Assembly (NCBI GenBank): GCA_018652925.1
Contig: JABIBH010000387.1
Span: 1-6,563 of the forward strand
DNA from: a bacterium
Lineage (GTDB): Bacteria > Krumholzibacteriota > Krumholzibacteriia > LZORAL124-64-63
Direction: 5' to 3'
DNA: 6,563 nucleotides
Shown in pieces: positions 1 through 5,536 of the stretch (position 1 is the first letter of the stretch; the number at the start of each line of letters is the position of its first letter). The notes beneath the pieces are model-generated. The model was not told where the DNA came from and made no database searches. It saw nothing but the letters and a program-made list of their open reading frames with translations. Position numbers and translations under genes: made by a program.

Positions 1-3
1 ACT

Positions 4-3000
4 TTATTTTGCTTTAAACCACCTGAAAAGTGCTGGAATCACCAACAGTGTCAATATTGTGGAAGTAATCAGTCCGCCAATCACAACAGTTGCAAGTGGG
101 CGTTGAACTTCACTGCCTGTGCCTGTTGCTATCAGCAGAGGAATTAGCCCAAGAGCTGTTGTCAGGGCAGTCATCAACACAGGTCGAAGCCTCAGACATG
201 CGCCCATAATTGCTGCTTCATTGACCGACATTCCCTTTTTCACAAGTTGATTAATACATGTTACAAGCACCATGCCGTTCTCCAGTGCAATTCCGAACAG
301 AGCAATAAACCCAACCGATGCCGGTACGGATAAATTTTGTCCAGAGAAACAGAGTGCGGCAATGCCACCAACCAGGGCCAGTGGAATGTTCAGTAAAATA
401 AGCAGTGTATTTTTAATTGAACCGAAGCTGCTCAGCAGCAATAGGAAAACTGCCAACAATGTAAACGGTACAACCAATGCGAGTCTTTTATTGGCTTCTT
501 GTTGCAGCCTGAATTGTCCGCCCCAGGTCACCATATACCCAGCAGGAAGATCAATGTCGTGGTCAATTTCTGATTGTGCTTCTTTAACAAAAGATCCGAT
601 GTCACGGTCAACTACATTACACTGAATTGAAATGAATCGTTGATTGTTTTCTCTGGTGATTTGTCTATTGCCAACAATTTCCTCAATTGTAGCAAGCTCA
701 TCCAGTGGGACTTTCAATCCATCGGGGCCGTTGATCAAAATATTGCCGATCGCAACAGCACTGTCCCTGGCGTTAAGCTCATATCTGACCATAATATCAA
801 AACGACGAACACCTTCAAATATCTGCCCGGCAACTTCGCCACCAACAGCTGCATGGATGACACTTTGGACATCGGCAACATTGATTCCGTAACGGGCAAT
901 TGCTTTACGATCAATTCTGATCAGCAGTTGAGGTGCACCGCTGACCTGGTCAACCTGGATGTCAGCTGCTCCAGGGACCTCTTTCACAACAGAGGCAATT
1001 TTGTCAGCTTGAATTTTAAGTTCATCAAGATCATCACCAAATATTTTAATGGCAAGTTCTGCACGAACCCCTTCAAGTAGCTCATCAATTGTCGTCTCAA
1101 TTGGCTGTGTGAGATTGAAAAGAATCCCGGGGATATCATCAATCTTGTGCCTGATAATATCTTCAATATTATCCGACGCATTCTGGTTGAGGATTACAAA
1201 AACCTCAGCGCTGTTGATTGGATCAGCATGTGCGCCGATTTCACCACGACCGATTCTTGTGACAATTTCCTGAACGTCGGGGATAGTAAGCAGTCTGCGT
1301 TCAACAATCTGAACCATACGCGTGCTCTCGGTAAGAGAGATCGATGGCGCCATTGTCATTCTCACAACAATTGTACCTTCGTTCAGCTCCGGAGTAAATT
1401 CCGACCCTAGTTTTGGGAACAGAAAAGCACCGATTACCAGCAGAACCACAGCAACTGAAAGCGCAAGCCAACTTTTGTTGACAAAGAAACTTACCAACGG
1501 TTTGTACGGTTTTTGCAGTATTTTGACTACTGCAGAATCAGTTTTGTTTTTTCTTCGCATCACTAATGCAGAGAGCACAGGAGCAAGAGCGACAGCAAAT
1601 ATCAGCGAGCCGAGCATTGCAAACGAAACGGTGTAGGCAAGGGGTTTGAAGGTTTTTCCCTCAACTCCCTGAAGCGTGAACAGCGGCAGAAAAACAATGA
1701 TGATAATTGAAATTGCGAACAGGATAGGTCGCCCAACTTCCAGACAGGAACTGGCAATTACTTTCATTTTTGAATCATCGGGTGAAGATTCTCTTAGGGA
1801 GCGGTCAATGTTTTCAACCATTACAATAGTACCATCCACCATCATACCGATTGCAATTGCCAGCCCACCAAGAGACATGAGATTGGCAGAAATATTGAAT
1901 CGGCCCATCAACAGGAATGCAAAGAGAACTGAGAATGGAATTGAGGCTGCAACAACCAGGCTTGGTCTGAATCCGCCCATAAAAACGAGCAGAATAATAG
2001 AGACCAGAATGATGCCTTGAACAAGTGCATTGGAAACTGTTTTAACCGCAGCCTGAACCAGACTTTTTTGTTCATAGTAAGGGACAATGGTTACGCCATC
2101 GGGGAGCATCTTGTTGATTTCAATCAGCTTGTTTTCAACTTGTTCAATAACAGTTGAAGAGTTGGTGCCGTACAGTTTGACTACCATTCCCGATACAACT
2201 TCACCGCTGCCATTTCTGGTTTGAGTGCCTCTGCGTATTGCGCCACCAGTCTGGATTTCGGCAACATCGCTCAGAAATAACGGAGTGCCATTTTCTGTTT
2301 TGACGATGATTGATTTCAGATCTTCTGTACCTGTTGCCAGGCCAACTGATCGGACTACAAATTCTTCTGCATTCTTTTCAATAAACTGTGCGCCAACATT
2401 CAGATTGTTAGCACGGATGCTTTCTATTACTTCATTCAAGGTTATATCAAAGCGCTGGAGTTCTTCCGGGTGAACAATAACCTGGAACTGTTTTTCATGT
2501 CCGCCAATGCCCAGTACTTCAGTCACTCCAGGAACAGTTTGCAAGTGGAATTTTACAAGCCAGTCCTGCATTGATCGCAACTCTTCAAGTGAGTATTTGC
2601 CGGTTGAATCATGCAGGTTGTAGAAAAGAACAAGCCCCATGCCAGTTGCAATTGGGCCCATTTCAGGAGTACCAAAACCATCGGGGATCTGTTCTTTGGC
2701 TGCTTGAAGTCTTTCAGTGACCAGTTGTCTGGAGAAGTAGATATCCATGTCATCTTCAAAGTAAACATTAACAACGGATAAACCGAAGTTCGATATCGAT
2801 CGAACTTTTTTCACGCCAGGTAAACCGGTCATGGCAACTTCAACGGGGTAGGTGATAAACTTTTCAATTTCCTCTGGTGCAAGGCCTTCGGTTACAGTGA
2901 AAACCTGTACAAGATTTGGTGATACATCCGGAAATGCATCAACAGGCAGAACGGTATATGTGTAATAGCCAGCACCCATGATCAGTAGTGCAAAAACTGA

Positions 3001-3048
3001 CACCAGGAGCCGATTCTTCAAGCTGAACTTTATAATATGCTCAATCAT
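4..3048 (-). CDS. czcA: Heavy-metal efflux RND pump, CusA/CzcA family
   Basis: Inner-membrane proton/metal antiporter of the HME-RND class, drawing cations from periplasm or cytoplasm into the adaptor and channel encoded upstream. It is complete at 1014 residues, slightly shorter than CzcA and CusA (about 1050). Twelve membrane segments fit the RND pattern: TM1 about 12-32, TM2-6 about 341-497, TM7 about 527-545, TM8-12 about 856-1009, with large periplasmic porter domains after TM1 and TM7. TM4 reads AIAIGMMVDGTIVMVEN (397-413), keeping Asp405 and Glu412 but with Ala399 where CzcA has the first Asp of its DFG motif. By alignment from memory, CusA's Met573/623/672 metal triad is replaced by Arg563, Glu615 and Glu656, and IDELLEGVRAELAIKIFGDD resembles CzcA. 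A divalent cation is therefore more likely than Cu/Ag, but the symbol denotes family, not proven substrate. AAAGGAG lies five bases before the ATG. Confidence 0.96.
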   Translation of the reverse strand: MIEHIIKFSLKNRLLVSVFALLIMGAGYYTYTVLPVDAFPDVSPNLVQVFTVTEGLAPEEIEKFITYPVEVAMTGLPGVKKVRSISNFGLSVVNVYFEDDMDIYFSRQLVTERLQAAKEQIPDGFGTPEMGPIATGMGLVLFYNLHDSTGKYSLEELRSMQDWLVKFHLQTVPGVTEVLGIGGHEKQFQVIVHPEELQRFDITLNEVIESIRANNLNVGAQFIEKNAEEFVVRSVGLATGTEDLKSIIVKTENGTPLFLSDVAEIQTGGAIRRGTQTRNGSGEVVSGMVVKLYGTNSSTVIEQVENKLIEINKMLPDGVTIVPYYEQKSLVQAAVKTVSNALVQGIILVSIILLVFMGGFRPSLVVAASIPFSVLFAFLLMGRFNISANLMSLGGLAIAIGMMVDGTIVMVENIDRSLRESSPDDSKMKVIASSCLEVGRPILFAISIIIIVFLPLFTLQGVEGKTFKPLAYTVSFAMLGSLIFAVALAPVLSALVMRRKNKTDSAVVKILQKPYKPLVSFFVNKSWLALSVAVVLLVIGAFLFPKLGSEFTPELNEGTIVVRMTMAPSISLTESTRMVQIVERRLLTIPDVQEIVTRIGRGEIGAHADPINSAEVFVILNQNASDNIEDIIRHKIDDIPGILFNLTQPIETTIDELLEGVRAELAIKIFGDDLDELKIQADKIASVVKEVPGAADIQVDQVSGAPQLLIRIDRKAIARYGINVADVQSVIHAAVGGEVAGQIFEGVRRFDIMVRYELNARDSAVAIGNILINGPDGLKVPLDELATIEEIVGNRQITRENNQRFISIQCNVVDRDIGSFVKEAQSEIDHDIDLPAGYMVTWGGQFRLQQEANKRLALVVPFTLLAVFLLLLSSFGSIKNTLLILLNIPLALVGGIAALCFSGQNLSVPASVGFIALFGIALENGMVLVTCINQLVKKGMSVNEAAIMGACLRLRPVLMTALTTALGLIPLLIATGTGSEVQRPLATVVIGGLITSTILTLLVIPALFRWFKAK

Positions 3049-3053
3049 TTTGA

Positions 3054-3060
3054 CTCCTTT
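3054..3060 (-). promoter_or_regulatory. Ribosome binding site of the RND pump gene
   Basis: AAAGGAG on the minus strand, five bases before the ATG at 3048, filling most of the 12-base gap after the adaptor stop. It is the strongest Shine-Dalgarno sequence in the window and fixes the pump start. Confidence 0.85.
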
Positions 3061-3936
3061 TTAGTGATTATGGCCATCGCCAAAAGCTTCTTTTTGAAGC
3101 TCAGCCTTGAGAGTGAATCCACCATTGCTGACATATTGATCGCCAGCTGATAGGCCGGATATAATTTCAACCATTTCATCGTTCTGTAGACCGGTAGTGA
3201 CTTCCGTTGCCAGGAAACCTTTATCAGTCTTGATGAAAATGTGTGGATGCCCATCGATGTTGTGAATTGATGAAAGCGCAGCGGCAATTGCAACTTCTGA
3301 TTCACCGATAAGAACTTTTGCTGTGACAAACATTCCTGGTCGCCATGAATTATTGCTGTTTGGCAAAGTCAGGCGGGCAGTTGCGGTGCGTGAGTGCTGA
3401 TCGACAACCGGTGTGATGTAACTGATGACTCCATCGTCTTGAACCAGATTGTGACCAACAAAAACGTGAACACTCTGGTTGGTGTGGATGCTTGTGAGGT
3501 CTTGTTGGTAGACAGTTAGATCAATCCAGACTGTGGACAGATCGGCAATGACAAAGATGAATCGATCACGCGATGCCGCTTCACCAAGGGTGACATGTTT
3601 GTCTATGACTGTGCCTGAAATCAGGGTTTTTACATTGAACGGTGCAAGTGTTGCATCGCTTTCAAGGACTGCCAAGGTCTGGCCTTTGCTGACGTTGTCA
3701 CCAATATTTACCAGCACATCGGTTACAATGCCTGAGTATCTTGGAACGATGTGAGCCAGCTTGTTGTCGTTCGGTCTTACTTCACCAGGTAATTCCAGAT
3801 AATTTTTAATTGTACCTGGGCCGGCTGTGGAGACTTCAATCTCCAGTTCGCTGAGTTCGTCGGCGCAGAGGTTTATATAATGCTCTTCTGCAATAGCAGC
3901 AGTTGCCAGAATTAGTATAAAGAGTAGTGTTTTCAT
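3061..3936 (-). CDS. Periplasmic adaptor (membrane fusion protein) of metal RND efflux system, CzcB/CusB-like, short
   Basis: Adaptor linking the inner-membrane pump to the outer-membrane channel. The 291-residue product has a Sec signal peptide ending ATAAIA (16) before EEH. After a lead-in strand region with AGPGTIKNYLELPGEV (38-53) comes the first lipoyl half (HIVPRYSGIV to GQTLAVLES, 62-93), the second lipoyl half (ISGTVIDKHVTLGEAA, 106-121), a beta-barrel (FVIADLSTVWIDLTVY to about 210, with SWRPGMFVTAKV) and a membrane-proximal domain to the C-terminus. Only about ten residues separate the lipoyl halves, so the alpha-helical hairpin normally found there is missing; this explains the small size (family members are often 350-500 residues). 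The C-terminus is GDGHNH, a short His tail that may bind metal. Ribosome site GGAAGGG lies at 3944-3950 inside the upstream gene. Family call is strong; metal specificity is not shown by this protein. Confidence 0.93.
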   Translation of the reverse strand: MKTLLFILILATAAIAEEHYINLCADELSELEIEVSTAGPGTIKNYLELPGEVRPNDNKLAHIVPRYSGIVTDVLVNIGDNVSKGQTLAVLESDATLAPFNVKTLISGTVIDKHVTLGEAASRDRFIFVIADLSTVWIDLTVYQQDLTSIHTNQSVHVFVGHNLVQDDGVISYITPVVDQHSRTATARLTLPNSNNSWRPGMFVTAKVLIGESEVAIAAALSSIHNIDGHPHIFIKTDKGFLATEVTTGLQNDEMVEIISGLSAGDQYVSNGGFTLKAELQKEAFGDGHNH

Positions 3937-5129
3937 GATTGAACCCTTCCAGTGATATGTTTTATATCGATGACTATGTAGTGGTAATTTACCAGAGCAT
4001 CGTTGTATCTGTTTTTGAGTTGGAACAATGATCGTTCAGTGTAGAGAACATCGGTAAAGGGGATGGCTCCTCTTTGCCATGCTTTTTGAGAACATTCAAA
4101 AGCTTTTTCCGCTTCTGGTAAAACATTGTCGCGCAGTGCTGCAATTTCCGATGCAGTTGCAACCAGTTCTTGCTGCAACAGCTCGAGCTTTGTTTGTAGT
4201 TCAATTGTTATTGAATGCAGGCTTTTTTCACTGCTTCTGACCATCGCTTCTGCAGCTTGACTGTTTTCACGATTTTTATTGAACAGCTGGAGTGGGAATT
4301 CCAACTCAACCATAAATGCTGTTTCGTTAGTGTCGTGGAATCTTTTGGCGCCAGTGCTTGCGGTTATGTCCGGTTTAGAAAGAGCTTTTTCCATGCTGAC
4401 AACTGCACGTCGATATTCCTGTTGAGCAGAATATTTATCGAGCAACGGATTATTATCAATAATTAGAGAAGGCTGACCAGGCAGCTCTTCAAGATTACCG
4501 ACAACTGTAAACTCACTGTCAGTGCCATTCCATTTTGCCGACAATTCAGTTTTTGCTCCGCGAAGTTTCTGTTGTGCTTTTTGTCGATCGATAAGAGTTG
4601 TTTCATAGTCTACTTTTGCACGATGTTTTTCGGCAATCGATGTAGAACCTGCTTCAACTCTTCGAATCACTTCAGCCAGCACTTTTTCAGCAACTTTACA
4701 CAGTTCATCAGCCAGCTCCAGCTGTTTTCTGGCAGCCAGAACATTGGTAAATGTCTTTTTTGTTTCTGTTAGCAGTTCTGTTGTGACAATTTGCTGTTCG
4801 CAAATGTTAATCAGCTGCTGGTGCTGGGCAGTGGAAACCAGCTTATCTCTTTTGCTTCCAAACTCAATCAATTGAGAAACTTTTACTGTTGTTTCAACAT
4901 TGTTTGAACTACCAAGATTCTCAACTTCCAACCCAAGTTCCGGGTTTGGACGCAAGCCGGCGCTGATGGCCTGTAATTCCAGAGCCTGGGTGTCCCAATG
5001 AAACCTGGCAAGCTCAGGATTGTTGCTCAGCGTTTTTTGCAAAGCATCTTTAAGCGTGATTTCTTCTGCAATAGATTGTCCACTTATGACAATCATCAAT
5101 GCGAGTATGCATAGCACAGTTTTCTTCAT
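3933..5129 (-). CDS. TolC-family outer-membrane efflux channel (CzcC/CusC-like)
   Basis: Outer-membrane factor that forms the trimeric exit duct of a tripartite RND metal-efflux system. The 398-residue product has a Sec signal peptide (residues 1-21, ending QSIA before EE) without a lipobox Cys, so it is probably not lipid-anchored, unlike CusC. Two OEP repeats are visible. The first runs from ITLKDALQKTLSNNPEL (about 24) to about 200, with long amphipathic helices at 95-200. The second runs from about 225 to the end, containing a beta-strand pair (MVELEFPLQLFNKNR, 273-287) and helices at 288-345. The typical OEP closing pattern (GAIPFTDVLYTERSLFQLKN, then YNDALVNYHY) is present. Length is a little below that of the CzcC family. 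An AGAGGAA ribosome site lies at 5136-5142. Its TGA overlaps the adaptor ATG (ATGA at 3933-3936), indicating translational coupling. Family is firm; substrate comes only from the neighbouring pump. Confidence 0.93.
   Translation of the reverse strand: MKKTVLCILALMIVISGQSIAEEITLKDALQKTLSNNPELARFHWDTQALELQAISAGLRPNPELGLEVENLGSSNNVETTVKVSQLIEFGSKRDKLVSTAQHQQLINICEQQIVTTELLTETKKTFTNVLAARKQLELADELCKVAEKVLAEVIRRVEAGSTSIAEKHRAKVDYETTLIDRQKAQQKLRGAKTELSAKWNGTDSEFTVVGNLEELPGQPSLIIDNNPLLDKYSAQQEYRRAVVSMEKALSKPDITASTGAKRFHDTNETAFMVELEFPLQLFNKNRENSQAAEAMVRSSEKSLHSITIELQTKLELLQQELVATASEIAALRDNVLPEAEKAFECSQKAWQRGAIPFTDVLYTERSLFQLKNRYNDALVNYHYIVIDIKHITGRVQS
3944..3950 (-). promoter_or_regulatory. Ribosome binding site of the adaptor gene, inside the channel gene
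   Basis: GGAAGGG on the minus strand, seven bases before the adaptor ATG at 3936 and within the 3' coding end of the channel gene. With the ATGA stop/start overlap it indicates coupled translation of channel and adaptor. Confidence 0.65.
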
Positions 5130-5182
5130 TTGAATTTCCTCTTTTAAGGTTCGTGTTTCTACGAGCTAAAAAAAGAAGAAAA
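5130..5182 (-). other. Short intergenic gap between the small Cys-rich gene and the channel gene
   Basis: These 53 bases separate the stop of the small exported protein from the channel start. On the minus strand they carry a pyrimidine-rich run (TTTTCTTCTTTTTTT), a weak four-base inverted repeat (TCGT/ACGA) and the ribosome site of the channel gene. No GC-rich stem precedes the T run and no good -35/-10 pair is visible, so read-through from the small gene into the efflux genes is the simplest reading. Confidence 0.5.
5136..5142 (-). promoter_or_regulatory. Ribosome binding site of the outer-membrane channel gene
   Basis: AGAGGAA on the minus strand, six bases before the ATG at 5129. It supports this start, which also puts the Sec signal peptide at the N-terminus. 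Confidence 0.75.
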
Positions 5183-5500
5183 TCAATTCAGAAGGGGTAT
5201 GTCGCTTTCAGGCTGGGGCAAATTCTCCCGGGTTGGGAGTATAGCAGTAAGTGAAGTATACTGGTTGTTTGAATTATCAGTTGCGAGTGTGCATACTGTA
5301 ACTGGGACATCAACAGAAGTTGTTGTATTGGTAATTTGTAAGATTTCAATGCAAGGATCGGAATCGCAATCGTCTTCATGACCACAGGCAGTTTCTTCAA
5401 CACAATCATCACAGATGTGGTCAATCACACCTGCAATGCAAAGCCCTGGTCCAAATAGCAGGACCCAGAAGGCAACTGTAATAAGAAGAATCTTGTTCAT
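5183..5500 (-). CDS. Small exported Cys/Asp-rich protein, putative metal binding
   Basis: I do not recognise a named family. The 105-residue product starts with a Sec-type signal peptide: MNK, then a hydrophobic stretch to about residue 20, with likely cleavage near CIAG (21-24). There is no proper lipobox, since GPGLC has Leu before Cys. The mature N-terminus is dense in Cys, His and acids: His29, Cys30, Cys33, Cys39, His41, Cys45, Cys50, i.e. C-x2-C-x5-C-x-H-x3-C-x4-C (5351-5416). The rest is low-complexity, Thr/Asn-rich and ends in a Pro/acidic tail; Cys70 stands alone. It lies directly upstream of the efflux genes on the same strand, so a periplasmic metal-binding or metal-sensing role is inferred. 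Start choice: ATG 5500 puts the signal peptide at the N-terminus; a GTG at 5524, abutting the metG stop, would add eight residues. Neither has a good Shine-Dalgarno sequence. Reality of the gene: fairly sure; function: open. Confidence 0.75.
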   Translation of the reverse strand: MNKILLITVAFWVLLFGPGLCIAGVIDHICDDCVEETACGHEDDCDSDPCIEILQITNTTTSVDVPVTVCTLATDNSNNQYTSLTAILPTRENLPQPESDIPLLN

Positions 5501-5507
5501 GGCCACA

Positions 5508-5536
5508 ATTATACCCCGGATCACCTAATCTTGCAA
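5508..5536 (-). promoter_or_regulatory. Candidate sigma70-type promoter for the efflux operon
   Basis: Read on the minus strand, TTGCAA (5531-5536) is followed after exactly 17 bases by a perfect TATAAT (5508-5513). The -35 matches four of six consensus bases and lies within the last codons of metG; the -10 is in the metG-small-gene gap. Transcription would start around 5501, next to the ATG at 5500. The 17-bp spacer is not the stretched 19-20 bp expected of a MerR/CueR-type metal promoter, and I see no convincing operator dyad. A chance match in AT-rich sequence is possible. Confidence 0.5.

Noticed and set aside
640..1080. 146-residue open frame on the plus strand, antisense to the pump gene
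   Set aside because: It lies wholly inside the strongly supported pump CDS, has no ribosome site or recognisable domain, and the other plus-strand frames here are of similar shadow quality.
4215..4772. Plus-strand open frames rich in Phe and Cys opposite the channel gene
   Set aside because: The Phe/Cys bias is the expected complement of Glu/Lys/Gln/Ala-rich helical coding sequence; no start signals or domain features.
5163..5182. T-rich run (minus strand) after the small gene as an intrinsic terminator
   Set aside because: No stable GC-rich stem precedes the T run; only a weak four-base inverted repeat occurs after it. It does not meet the pattern of a Rho-independent terminator.
5500..5524. 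GTG at 5524 as the start of the small protein
   Set aside because: It would put MIRGIIVA before the MNK signal-peptide start, and it has no Shine-Dalgarno sequence. ATG 5500 gives a standard signal peptide; kept only as an alternative.
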